From positions 1 through 43,970 of IMG/VR virus record IMGVR_UViG_3300017726_000013: a stretch of DNA of 43,970 nt; one strand, given 5' to 3'. This stretch comes from a virus. The notes below the pieces were generated by a model. That model was not told where the DNA came from, did not search any database, and saw nothing but the letters and a program-made list of their open reading frames with translations. Within the stretch, counting starts at the first letter, position 1; each line of letters begins with the position of its first letter. Both the position numbers and the translations under genes were made by a program. Below, piece by piece: positions 30,137-40,600 of the stretch.

Positions 30137-30562
30137 TTATTTATTGTCCTTTTGACTTTCACTCTTTAATAATTTTGCAAGATCTGCTGTAGATCCTACA
30201 AATAGAGCGTTGGTTACATTCGTTGGTCCCTTGGCGGATTCTTCATTGACATCCTTAAGTTCTTTCTGTAACTTCATTAACTTATCAGTTGCATCAGCGA
30301 CGTTTTTAATTAACTGACCAGCAACTTCATATGCTCTTGGCATTTCACTTTCTTGCGCTAACTCTAAGATACCATTGAGTGCCTCTTGTCCTTTCTCAAT
30401 GATACTGTAAAGATTACCACGAGTGTACTCATAATCTTTTTTTACATCATCTACAGATTCTCTCACCTTTTCAATTTTGTCTTTAACAACTTCAGATTGA
30501 ACAACATCTGCTGAGACATTGAACTCATCATTTAATTCGTTAAATTGCTTTGTCATTTTCAT
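30137..30562 (-). CDS. 16: gp16 terminase small subunit
   Basis: Recognises phage DNA and stimulates the gp17 ATPase. 141 residues (T4 164). The central part DYEYTRGNLYSIIEKGQEAL, then ELAQESEMPRAYEVAGQLIK, then KLMKLQKELKDV, aligns with the T4 gp16 helical core (DYGVVRRNMHFQQQ, AKNADSPRHMEVF, EILKLHKDMKDI). The C-terminal VTNALFVGSTADLAKLL matches IQNATVFMGSPTELM. It overlaps gp15 by 4 bases (ATGA), as part of the neck/packaging run. The gene is complete. The spacing from gp17 is unusual (see findings). Confidence 0.9.
   Translation of the reverse strand: MKMTKQFNELNDEFNVSADVVQSEVVKDKIEKVRESVDDVKKDYEYTRGNLYSIIEKGQEALNGILELAQESEMPRAYEVAGQLIKNVADATDKLMKLQKELKDVNEESAKGPTNVTNALFVGSTADLAKLLKSESQKDNK
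30138..30145 (-). promoter_or_regulatory. Late-type promoter (AATAAATA) at the gp16 stop
   Basis: The minus strand reads GACAATAAATAAT. The octamer overlaps the gp16 stop and lies 42 bases before the 646-residue gene, a little farther than the others. Confidence 0.5.
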
Positions 30563-31560
30563 TCTATAATTCCATCAAATCCAAAATCATCTCCCATTGG
30601 GATCAGATCATCATCAGCATCAGTAATTGAAAGAACGGCAGCACCTCTAACATGGTCTTCGATGGGTGTTCCATCTTGTCCTCTCTCAACTGTAATTTTT
30701 TTGCCATTAATTGATTTTACAAATAGTTGCTCATTGTCAATATCAATGTATGTCTTAGCGGTAATCCCGGATGCACTCTCAACCTCAAACACAGTGTCTG
30801 CAATAACAACATCTGTTGAAAGGTTAGTAAGGACATTTCCTGTATAATTTTTGATTGCCCTTGGAGTAACTCTGTATGTAATATCTCTGTCTGTGTTTGT
30901 AGTATCTGTTCCAGCAAGATAACTGATCCTGGAAGAACGAACGATATTTTTCGTTGCATCTGAAACTGGTCCAAACAAATATGTTTTTGCAGTAAATCTT
31001 AAAGTATAAAGTAAGACCCTACGTGTTTTAAAGTCTCCTTCATAATCATCTTGCATTGTTATGTTTTCTAATACAATAGGAATATCTCTTTTCTCGTTTA
31101 TTGATCCAACTAAATTAACGGTGAGATTATATGCTGGTTGAAAATATGGTAAAATTTGCTCTACAATCTGTAAAGCATCATCATTTAATTTTGCCATGAC
31201 ACTCAGTTCAAATGCCATATTGTATGGAACTGGCATATAATTCTTTTTAGTATTGCTTTCTGACGTTGGATCCTTTACGGTAAACTGTTGTGTTGTAGTT
31301 ACCTTTCTAGTGGGATCATAAGTCAATCCAGTAAATTCAAATGACATCCTGGGTAGAGACATCGCTGTAGATTTATTTAAATCTGCTGTCTGTTCGAGAC
31401 GTGCCAAAAACTTTTGAGTAGGTCCATAAGCAAGAGGAACTTTGACAATACTTGTTGTATTATCAGATGAGTCTTTTTGCTGAATTTCTAAACCATTGAA
31501 AAGAGTACCAAAAGAAATAATGGTCTTTCTCAATATTTCGTTATAAAAATACTCAAACAT
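30559..31560 (-). CDS. 15: gp15 tail sheath stabiliser / tail completion protein
   Basis: Hexameric cap that ends the tail and joins it to the head. The start MFEYFYNEILRKTIISFGTL matches T4 MFGYFYNSSFRRYATLMGDL. VPLAYGPTQKFLARL matches VPITYASKEHFMMKL, and the long match DALQIVEQILPYFQPAYN equals T4 DMFQIVEQILPYFQPHFN. 333 residues (T4 272); about 60 extra residues at the C-terminus hold a beta domain (VFEVESASGITAKTYIDIDN). Late promoter upstream; ends by overlapping gp16. Confidence 0.95.
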   Translation of the reverse strand: MFEYFYNEILRKTIISFGTLFNGLEIQQKDSSDNTTSIVKVPLAYGPTQKFLARLEQTADLNKSTAMSLPRMSFEFTGLTYDPTRKVTTTQQFTVKDPTSESNTKKNYMPVPYNMAFELSVMAKLNDDALQIVEQILPYFQPAYNLTVNLVGSINEKRDIPIVLENITMQDDYEGDFKTRRVLLYTLRFTAKTYLFGPVSDATKNIVRSSRISYLAGTDTTNTDRDITYRVTPRAIKNYTGNVLTNLSTDVVIADTVFEVESASGITAKTYIDIDNEQLFVKSINGKKITVERGQDGTPIEDHVRGAAVLSITDADDDLIPMGDDFGFDGIIE

Positions 31561-31581
31561 TTTGGTTACCTTCTATACCTG

Positions 31582-31589
31582 TATTTATG
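31582..31589 (-). promoter_or_regulatory. Late-type promoter (CATAAATA) containing the gp14 stop
   Basis: The minus strand reads CGCCATAAATAC; the TAA is the gp14 stop. It lies 22 bases before the gp15 ATG. Confidence 0.62.
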
Positions 31590-33021
31590 GCGTACCAAAA
31601 GGATTTGATTCTGAGAAGTCTAATATTGCATCTGCCTCTAATTCAAAATTATCATTATCAGCATATCCATCATCAGCGGGACTAGTTGATGTTTCTAAAA
31701 TCAGGTTAGTTGCGCCAGATGTTGCACCCGTGATAGTTTCTCCTTTGAGGAATATTCCATCAACATCATAGATATCCAATTCTCTAACTGAAGAATCCCA
31801 TTTTCTAACTCTTGCAGTCGCACCAGAAGTTCCACCTGTAACAGTTTCGTTAAAACTGAAGTTTCCACTTCCTGACGATCCTGGTGATGCAATACTGATT
31901 GTTGGTGCTAATGTATATCCAAGACCAGTATTGGTAATATAGATCGCAGAGATGGTCCCTGCTGCGCTTATAACAGCGGTTGCAGCAGCAGAGACAGTAG
32001 ATATACCTGTGAAGGTAATTGTAGGCGATGTAGTGTAACCTGAACCGCCTGAGGTGAGTGTTACAATACCGATAGCGCCCTCTGTACTAAGGACTGATGT
32101 TCCTGCTGCACCTGATCCTGTTCCATCTGCATTATTAGTGAAGAACTGAATTTTAGGTGCAACAGTATAACCTGAACCAGGGTTTATTAATGGTACACTT
32201 TGAGCAACCACTTGATTACCGTCAGGGCTTGCAGCACCCGTGCATACAATAACTCCTCCACGAGTAAACACTGTTGCAATACCAGTGACACCACTTGATG
32301 GCGCTGAAGATATCGCAACTCTTGGAGGAACAATATAATTAGATCCTCTATTTGTAATACCTATGCGTCTGATTGCACCAGTGACAATACCAGTTATAGC
32401 AGTTGCCTGAGATGCAGTTCCAACCAAGGTGAGTTTCTGAATACCCACACCTTGGAAAATAGTATCTCCATCAGCACCTTCAATTCCCTCAAGGGTGTCA
32501 TCAATTTCATCTACACCTGTATCAATAATTTCATTTTCAATACGGAAGAGTTCGCATCTCAACTCATACACATAGTTTTTCTGTAGTTGATAAAATGGTT
32601 TCTCATGCTCAACATATTTAATTTCAAACAGACGATCTCCTAAGGGAAAATAAATTAAATCTCCCTCTTTTGGTCTTGTTGATAATTTAATATTTTCTTC
32701 GTTCTTTATCAAAGGAGAAATATAACTTTCAAACCTTTCCTTTGAAATAATGAGAGTTATCTCATTTGTTTGCTGTATTCCAAACTTAGACAACAACGTT
32801 GGACTATCTCCATATCCATCAAAATTTTCAACGTATGCTTCTATGGGATATGCATCATCAAACTTAGATTCAATTACCTCTCTTATAATACTATTTTCTG
32901 TAATATATTTTCTTGGCATGAAGTGAACTTCCACTCCATACATTCTTAATTGCTCGTTGATTAAGTCCTGAACAAGACTCTGTTCACCGCGAGAACCCTG
33001 TTGAAAAAATGGATTTAACAT
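31585..33021 (-). CDS. 14: gp14 neck protein with a large repeat insertion
   Basis: Neck protein that with gp13 completes the head for tail joining. The N-terminal 165 residues (starting MLNPFFQQGSRGEQSLVQDL, then KEGDLIYFPLGDRLFEIKYV, then FYQLQKNYVYELRCELF) are typical gp14. T4 gp14 has 256 residues, this one 478. The excess is at about 190-440: four copies of a (N/G)xGSGYT-like unit (at about 224, 280, 324 and 364) with beta strands between, then two SGAT units (about 398 and 434). The C-terminus DAILDFSESNPFGTP is again of gp14 type. The inserted beta module also occurs in gp8 and the 2529-residue protein. Five bases separate it from gp13. Confidence 0.9.
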   Translation of the reverse strand: MLNPFFQQGSRGEQSLVQDLINEQLRMYGVEVHFMPRKYITENSIIREVIESKFDDAYPIEAYVENFDGYGDSPTLLSKFGIQQTNEITLIISKERFESYISPLIKNEENIKLSTRPKEGDLIYFPLGDRLFEIKYVEHEKPFYQLQKNYVYELRCELFRIENEIIDTGVDEIDDTLEGIEGADGDTIFQGVGIQKLTLVGTASQATAITGIVTGAIRRIGITNRGSNYIVPPRVAISSAPSSGVTGIATVFTRGGVIVCTGAASPDGNQVVAQSVPLINPGSGYTVAPKIQFFTNNADGTGSGAAGTSVLSTEGAIGIVTLTSGGSGYTTSPTITFTGISTVSAAATAVISAAGTISAIYITNTGLGYTLAPTISIASPGSSGSGNFSFNETVTGGTSGATARVRKWDSSVRELDIYDVDGIFLKGETITGATSGATNLILETSTSPADDGYADNDNFELEADAILDFSESNPFGTP

Positions 33022-33026
33022 GATAA

Positions 33027-33872
33027 TTAACCAATAAAGTCAAGGGGAGGAATTTCATAAGTGTTGGACATTTGCTCCCTAATAATTTCTAATTCTTTTT
33101 CTGCATCATCATACAACTGCCTTCCATTCAACTCAACACCACCAGGTAATTTAACACCTTGGAACTTGATTAAATTTTGACCCCACTGACGCTTCATCAA
33201 TGCAGTAAGATATTTTTTCACAAAGAAGTCGTTGTATACTCTTGAGAAATCATTTGGATCTAAAAGTCTATAGCAATCAATAACCAGATAATCATCTACA
33301 ATAACACTTGCCCAATCAATATCCAAATACAATCTATCTTGTCTTTGATTAAATCTAATTTGCTTCTCTGTTGTTAATGAAAAATCTAAATCTTCCAAAT
33401 AACTCTTTGTCATTGCATAAGTTAAAATTTCGGTTGAACCGAAATAATACATGTCATTTAAAAACAACTGATACTTGACACTGAACATATTACTAGTTGC
33501 AGTGTTAGCACCGTCAAATCTAAAAATTTTACTTATACCAATAACCGCTGGTGGAATTTGGATATAGTTGCTGTTTTCCTCGTAAGAAAATGTTACCGCA
33601 GTTCCAACAATAGTTGACTCTGCAGTTGTTGTGACAATACCGATAGGATTGGTAGCAGCTTTACCTCTTCCCCTATCAATATCATCTTGTGTTATTTTAT
33701 ATTTTAGGTATGTCTGAATAACGCCATCATAATGTCTTTCGTGGAAATATTGTAAAGCATCATCAACCAAATCTTCTACTTGTTCATCGGCAATATTAAT
33801 CTCCAATACAGGAGCACCTAACTGCCTCTTGCAATAGTTTATGAGTTGTGCCCTGTTAGATGGTTGTGCCAT
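33027..33872 (-). CDS. 13: gp13 neck protein
   Basis: Head-completion protein acting with gp14 at the portal. 281 residues (T4 309). Typical N-terminus RAQLINYCKRQLGAPVLEIN, then QVEDLVDDALQYFHERHYDG, and the core FQLFLNDMYYFGS-like region (FSVKYQLFLNDMYYFGSTEI). The C-terminal part has LIKFQGVKLPGGVELNGRQL and EKELEIIREQMSNTYEIPP, all gp13 hallmarks. A perfect TATAAATA late promoter lies 21 bases upstream. It precedes gp14 in the T4 order. Confidence 0.94.
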   Translation of the reverse strand: MAQPSNRAQLINYCKRQLGAPVLEINIADEQVEDLVDDALQYFHERHYDGVIQTYLKYKITQDDIDRGRGKAATNPIGIVTTTAESTIVGTAVTFSYEENSNYIQIPPAVIGISKIFRFDGANTATSNMFSVKYQLFLNDMYYFGSTEILTYAMTKSYLEDLDFSLTTEKQIRFNQRQDRLYLDIDWASVIVDDYLVIDCYRLLDPNDFSRVYNDFFVKKYLTALMKRQWGQNLIKFQGVKLPGGVELNGRQLYDDAEKELEIIREQMSNTYEIPPLDFIG

Positions 33873-33893
33873 TTATGATATACTATCTTTTAG

Positions 33894-33901
33894 TATTTAT
33901 A
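33894..33901 (-). promoter_or_regulatory. Late-type promoter (TATAAATA) containing the stop of the 130-aa gene
   Basis: The minus strand reads CACTATAAATACT. The TAA inside is the stop of the 130-residue gene, and the octamer ends 21 bases before the gp13 ATG. Confidence 0.7.
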
Positions 33902-34289
33902 GTGTGCTTATAGACGACACCCCTGGTCGAACAAGAATATTACCATTAACTAATGTATATATGGTACTACCAGAACCGACTATAAAATCATAGACGTATC
34001 GACCTTCAGTTAAAGACTGAGTTGTTGTACCCCCAAGAGAAATGCGAACTTTTCCTGCGGCAGCACTAGTAAACCCAACAACAAAGGTTGCTGCAGGAAA
34101 AGAAGTTGATCCAACGGCAGTACTCTTAGTCATTTGTGATGACCCAGAGTAACCTGTAAAATCAAAGGATGTGTTTGAAGTTGTAACTACCTCAAAATCT
34201 CCATTAAAATTTGCTCCACCTAAAATAGTAAAATTAGCAGCTGGTGATGAATCTGCATTTGGATCAAAGGTTATCTTTTTAGTTGCCAT
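33897..34289 (-). CDS. Beta-sandwich virion protein, 130 aa
   Basis: Rich in Gly, Ser, Thr and Phe, and predicted all-beta. The last half, VRISLGGTTTQSLTEGRYVY followed by DFIVGSGSTIYTLVNGNILV, has the pattern of a domain found in many phage minor tail or fibre proteins (L..T..L..G.YVYD......G....L..G.I.V.P.V). I know no specific function. It lies in the position of T4 wac (fibritin), directly before gp13, but has no coiled coil and is not a fibritin homolog. It overlaps the 60-residue gene by 11 bases. A tail, collar or fibre-attached role is inference. Confidence 0.7.
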   Translation of the reverse strand: MATKKITFDPNADSSPAANFTILGGANFNGDFEVVTTSNTSFDFTGYSGSSQMTKSTAVGSTSFPAATFVVGFTSAAAGKVRISLGGTTTQSLTEGRYVYDFIVGSGSTIYTLVNGNILVRPGVSSISTL

Positions 34290-34461
34290 CCGTCAGTCCT
34301 ATGATTTGCATTGTTTCCTGCTGTTTATAATAAAGTTTACAAAAAGACTTTGCAATATTACGGAGTTCTTCACAGTCATCACAACTATCTATCTCTGTTG
34401 CAACTTGAGTATACGCAAAATTTTTGGACAAATTTTTAATTTCAATTTGATCAGGATTCAT
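34279..34461 (-). CDS. Hypothetical protein, 60 aa
   Basis: Small helical protein (starting MNPDQIEIKNLSKNFAYTQV) with an acidic Cys-pair segment (EIDSCDDCEELRNIAKSF) and one more Cys (FCKLYYKQQ), so three Cys in total. Metal binding is possible but incomplete. Its ATG overlaps the stop of the 72-residue gene (ATGA) and its end overlaps the 130-residue gene by 11 bases. No family is recognised. Coding is supported by both overlaps. Confidence 0.66.
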   Translation of the reverse strand: MNPDQIEIKNLSKNFAYTQVATEIDSCDDCEELRNIAKSFCKLYYKQQETMQIIGLTDGN

Positions 34462-34676
34462 TTGATAATCTCCTTTAAGAGCGACTTGATTTCATTTAAA
34501 TCATCTTTGATACATGATAACTCATCTTCAAGATCATGCACTTTTTGAGTTTCACTTTTTTTGATGTTTCTACGAGAAATATACTCCTCGTATTTACTTT
34601 TGTTTGTATTAATGATTGCATTTGTCACAGGATCTCTGACTAAATCAGAATGACCCTCTACTCTTATGTCTTCCAT
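34458..34676 (-). CDS. Small coiled-coil protein, 72 aa
   Basis: Begins MEDIRVEGHSDLVRDPVTNA with IINTNKSKYEEYISRRNIKK after it, a segment I recall from small proteins of marine T4-like phages. It ends in a heptad-type helix (VHDLEDELSCIKDDLNEIKS, LLKEII), so it probably oligomerises. It starts one base after the giant virion gene and overlaps the 60-residue gene (ATGA). A chaperone or connector for the giant protein is a guess from position. Confidence 0.68.
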   Translation of the reverse strand: MEDIRVEGHSDLVRDPVTNAIINTNKSKYEEYISRRNIKKSETQKVHDLEDELSCIKDDLNEIKSLLKEIIK

Positions 34677-34677
34677 A

Positions 34678-37600
34678 TTATGCTAAAGTTATTGTTCTCA
34701 GTTCTTTAATTCTTGGAGCGTATGCCTGATTGGTAGAAGTAGCAATCAACTTAATACGATAAGACTTAAAGGCAGGTAAATTATCAACACTGAACTCATG
34801 CTCTTTGAATGTCAAATCTCTAGATAGGAAACCCTCTGATGCATTCGCTGGAGGAACAACTCTATCTGATGATCCATCATTATTTGAGGTATACCCTGGG
34901 AATGCTTCAAAGATCGGTGTAAATCCTTGATCCTCACCAATTGCATAGAATGCTCTTATATCATTAAATTGATTAATGTGAGCAGTAAGAAGAATCTTAA
35001 TACTTGTCGCAGAAGTTTCTAAAGTATTTTCTCCAGAGATATATTGGAATGCATTGGGATCATCATCAATCGAATTGACCCTATTATCCTCAGCGTAGTT
35101 TGAAATTGGTGCGTCAACTCTGTTTGAAACAAGGATAGCACTCACTCTTTGCGCGTCAATAATTGGACTTAAACGAGAATCAGAAGACTCAAGTGAAATT
35201 GACATGTTGAATGAACGATCACCAGGCAATTGTTGTAAAATCGCACTATTTGTTTCATTTACTCTAGATGCAATAATTCTTGGAGATGAGAAGTAATTTG
35301 TTGCGTTGAGAGTTACATCTTCAGTACCAGCATTGTTAAACGGAACTGGTAAGTTTTGACCAGAACCATTACTAAGGTTTGATCCTGTTGTTGTTCTGAC
35401 TGTTGCGCTAATGGTTGTTCCTGGAACAGTTACGTTTTGAACGGAAGGAACAATGGCCTCAAATGGCATGTTTTGAGTCGCTTTAATATCATATCCACCA
35501 TCAGACTTTGTTTCATTATAGTAAAGCACTGGGAAATTAGTTCCTACACTTCTATTAACTCCATCAGAACTCATATCAACTTTAATTGTATATGAATCAA
35601 ATCCAATTGGATTGGAGAGAGTAGCATCATTCAATACGTGTGTTTTGTTAACTCTTCGTAGAGAAACTCCACCCATTTCATATTTGTATACGGGTGTTCC
35701 TACAACATAATTTTTAGAATTAGATCCTCTAGTAATACCACTAATTGTTCCGGTAGATGTGTCAGTGTAAGTAAGAATTTCATCACCAATTTTTACATAA
35801 CCAGCAGTTGTCGTTCCAACACCAATATTCTCAAATGTGCTAAACTCCGAAGAGTTTTCTACAAGAAGGTCAGCAGTTGAATCTGCACTATATGGTGAGG
35901 TTAATTTAGTTGGTACGACATCACTCTCTACACCAGATATTGTAACTCTATTATTTTCATGGTACATACCATGGTTCTTATGGTCAACAATAAGGTGAAG
36001 ACCATCGTTATTACCAACTGCTCTAATTTCTGTTGGTGTTACATTACCGTTAGCGCCATTCAATGTTACTAAAGAACCAGAACTATTTGTAAACTGTAGA
36101 GTTTTACCTACGCCAACTTCAAAATCTCCCTGAACATTATCAAATATAATTTCGTTTGTGCTAGCAAGTGATACAAGAGAGAATCTTGCATTTCTACCTG
36201 CTGGATTGTTACCAAGACTACTAATGCCAAGAACATCACCGACAACATAACCAGAACCACCGTTAACAACGGTTGCTCCAACAGCAACGCCATTATTAAC
36301 TGAAATATTAGCAGTTAGATTCTGACCAGATCCAGTAATACTCGTCAAAGCAACTCCGGTATAAGTCAGTGCGCCGGAACTTGGAGTGTAACCAATTCCT
36401 GCATTTGTAATTGTCAATGCGCCAGTTCCAGATCCAGCTGATCCCACAAAGTTACCGGTTGCATTTGATCCCTGCTGTGAGAAAGTATTTCCAATTTCAA
36501 GAGCATTACTTCCAAAAACAGTTGTTCCTAAACCAACTCTAATTTTCTTAGAACTGATATTGATGGAGTCAGGTTGGAGAGTTGGAATCTGTCCATTACC
36601 TTCTCCAAGAATTGGGTTATAAACCTCAAGTGAACCATTCTGCACAAAATCTGCGCGACGTATGGTGAACTTAAGATCCTCCCATTGACTTGGTTCCCAT
36701 GTAGAAGCATTCTGTGATTTAAACAGAGATCCAAGGTATGGTTGGTTGGAGATGAATTCATCAGTCAAAAGATCAGATTCTCCAACTCTAGAAATAAACA
36801 CTCTATATTTTGTAGACCAAGAGGCAAGTGTTATTGCATATTCTCCACCACCCTCAAGGTAAACCGGTGCTTTAAAATTAAATGTAGTTGGTACTGTTCC
36901 ATCAGCAGAAATATTGATTTGATCTGGTGTTAAAATAATTTCAGAGAAGGGAAGAATCTTCTGAGTTGGAACACCATTTTGCATGGTACGAATTTGGAAT
37001 GTCATGGGAATATCCATGTCATCCTTGGTCTGGAAGAATACATCGCAACTTGTAACAAATACACCAGTCTCATCTAAGACTTGGAATGATTGCGCTAAGG
37101 GATCATACCACTCAGTGACGGTAGTTTCGGTGGTCACTGAATCAATTACAGTGCTTGCTTTTGATGAACCAAAAAAGTCTCTTCTTGCTTTGCTTTCAGT
37201 TTCATGTCTAATTTGAATCTCAGCATTTCTAACAGAAACAATTTGCTCTTGAACAGTTTCAAGTGTTCCTTTTGCAGTATATTTTTGCTCACCAATGGTA
37301 GATGCAACATTCTGATCATTATTAGAATCATCAACTAATGTGAAAGTTTTATCTCCAGTTTCAAACTTGGGATTCCCTCCAATATTTGGATCTGGAATAT
37401 AAAAACTTCCTATCAAAGTTGAACCCAAGTCTGACATCAATCTTAGACTTGAAATGGTTGCTTGTGCTCCACTGGTCTGACCAACGAGAACCATGTCTTT
37501 AGCGACATATCCAAAGTATTCACCTTGTGCTTGCAAAGAAAGTGCATAAGTATCAACATTCAGAACTGATGATGTTGAAGAATATGTTTCGGGTAACACA

Positions 37601-40600
37601 TTTCCTTGACCTGGAACTTGAACTTGACCAGGAGTTCCTAAGAATGTTTCAACTGCAGTTGGAGAAACTTGGGACAGATATGGATTATTTCTATAGACTT
37701 GAGTAGGAGCATTGAATGGACCTTCTTTATGATTGGCTTGAGCAACTCTAAATCTAATTGCAGGTGTTTTAGATCCTCTGTTTCCTAAACCAGTGCCCTC
37801 CATTTTACCAAAAACTGTCTCTCCAACCTGAAATACACCAGAAGTCATTGTAATTTCTAACAACTTTGGAACACAATACTTACTTACATCTCTAGAGTCA
37901 AAGAATGGATATATTCTAGTAAGAGGTCTTACTTTATTAGCGACAAATTGTATGTTTCTAGAGCGCATTAATGCGATGAGATCTCTACTAATAACTCTGT
38001 CACCCATTGAAGTTTGATCGAATCTCTCAGTAATAAGAGTTTTCTGACCTCTTCTATTATCGGTTCCAATTCTGAATGTATCAGTTATGGTGTCTTGGAA
38101 AGTTGTGGTTGTGGAAGATTCAGTCCAAGTGCGAGTCAACCTTCTTCCTCCACGTCCTTGTTGATGACGTTCTCTAACAACAGTTCTTGCTCCTCCACCA
38201 CCAGGACGAGTCTCTGTTCTAGTTCCACCATCTCTTTGAGTTTGCTCTGTTCCAGTCCATGTGGTTTGCCAAGAATTCCATTGAACAGGGAAGAATCCAG
38301 TTTGTGGATCAGCTTCACCAAATCGTCTTGTGGCTTTTGCCATTTCTTCTGCATAATTACCCTCAGTTTGGACAATTTTTGCTTCAACTCTTGCAGTATC
38401 AACCCATGTATCTGATGAAGGACTTAGTTCAACAGATGCTTGCCAAAAACTAACTAAGAAAGGTGTTATACTTTCAGTTCTTGTGGCAAAGTTTTGCTTC
38501 AACCACTCAATTTCTGTATAATCTAGGGTAATAATATCAGAAGAACGCTTAATATTTTCTCCATCAGGTGCCGTAAATCCAAGATCAGTTTGTGTAGTGA
38601 CACCCTCTACAGGTTCAACTGTTAAGTCAATAGAGTTTGTAAAGTGCCTTGGACGCAATTCTCTGCTTTGAACGTCTAAAGAATTGTTTATTGGAGCATT
38701 GGTATCTTGTGGTAAAAGAGTGGTAAAATCATCAACAAAGAAACCAGACTTAAATCTGTTTAACCCCTCAGAGTCAGCGACAAATAAACTCTCAGTATTA
38801 ACCTCTAATAAAGATAAAGTGGTATAGTATTCTAAACTTCTAATTCTATCCTCAAGTTTTTTGATATCGGACATGCGATATCTCTTATGCTCTAAGAAAG
38901 ATACGGTTGCATCCTCTGTAGAGAGAAGATATGGTTGTAATTTTACTGTAGCAATTTCTAATGCGTCATCTAGTGGAACTGGTCTTTCAAAGTTTTCTGA
39001 TGGAGCACCTTGTTGAACCTGAAGTCTTCCATTTTTTGTCATGAAGATTCTATCATATCTTCCAAGATAGAATGAAAAATCAAGGTTAATTGATTCATCA
39101 GACGCTAAAATATTTGCTACAGAATTACCACTACCATTGTATGATCTTCCTAAGAATTCCAATGGAGATCTAGAACTCTCTGAAACTGTATAATCAGAAA
39201 CTCTTGGTCTAATATCAATTAGATCAGTATTTCTTTCTCCATTGACAGTTTGAATCTCAAGATCATAATCGAATGATTCATAAGAATTTTTGGTGATTAA
39301 ATCTCCATCATCAGTGTCCTCGAAATATGCATTAGCAAAATATACTTTTAATTGTCTAGTTGGTGGTCTCGCATTAGACTTTCTTTTTAAGAAACCTTGA
39401 CCATAGATAGATGATTTCTGTCCAGTATTAAATTCAAAGTGATTTGAAATTGCTCTACTAAGAGTGTTTAATGTCGTCAGAGTTGCAGTGATATTTGACT
39501 CAGAAAAGACTATTGTTTCTCCCTCAGTGAAGTTTATATCAGTTCTAGGAACATATGTAATTTGACTATCAGTTAGTTTTTCTGTATATACTGCTCTAGC
39601 GCCAGATGATTGACCTACTATAAACTCACCAACAATTAAATCTGAAGTTTTACCTGTAAAACCGCTTATAGCAGATAATGTTGCTTGGGGTGCAGATGCT
39701 GCAGATGTATTTGTAGATTCATAAACACCAAGTATTCTGATAATATCTGGTTTGTTCAGAGAAATTCTTTCATCTTCAACTCTAGTACCAAACGGGAAAT
39801 TACCAAAAGTCAAACCATTGTTTAAAGTTGTGCTTCCTGTTCCTGCACCAGAATTGATTGATTTGTCAACAACTAAAGTGTTTACTCTATTCTGTCTTTT
39901 AATTTTTTCTTTTAAACTAGACTTTCTTAAAGTTACAAAAAGAGTTGCTCCAGTATCATTAGCACCTAAGTTATTAATCTGAAGTTCTTTTCCACCATTA
40001 GTGAATGAGAATCTATCTGCGGTTAATTCCTCAGTTGCACCATTAGATCTGATTAATGTATATCTTTCTTCATCAAACGCCAAGAACGTTTCATTTGCAC
40101 CTGCAGTAACTACAGCAGAAAGTTTGTTGGTTGCAATATTGACAGTGAATGTTTTTCTAATTATAATATTAGAAGAAATTAAATCAACATCAGATATAAA
40201 CTGCTTTGGCATTGTTGTGTACAGTGCATTTGCATCAAGATCCTCAGCAGATGCTGATAATTTTGTACCAACAATTTTTAAATCATTAATTGTTCTAGCA
40301 GTTGGTGGGAGATCTCCGTCTAAAACTCCAGTAACTGTAGTAACACCAGTGACAGTAACATCACCGGCATTAACACTAGTAACTCTTGCACCAATTGGAG
40401 TAGCAGAATCAGTAGTTGTGAACTTTAAAATACTTCCAACTTTTACTTTAGATAAAAAATTAGAAGCGGCAGCTGCGGTAATTTTAGGAGAACCAGCACC
40501 AACTGTCGCTGTAATTGAAGATACTCCAACATTTACTAAGGTATCCAGTACAGTATCAGCAGTAAATGTTACCGCAGCACCAATGCCTCCAGGTAAACTT

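Noticed and set aside
33897-34289. 130-residue gene as wac (fibritin)
   Set aside because: Right position but no coiled coil and no fibritin foldon-like end; all-beta protein.
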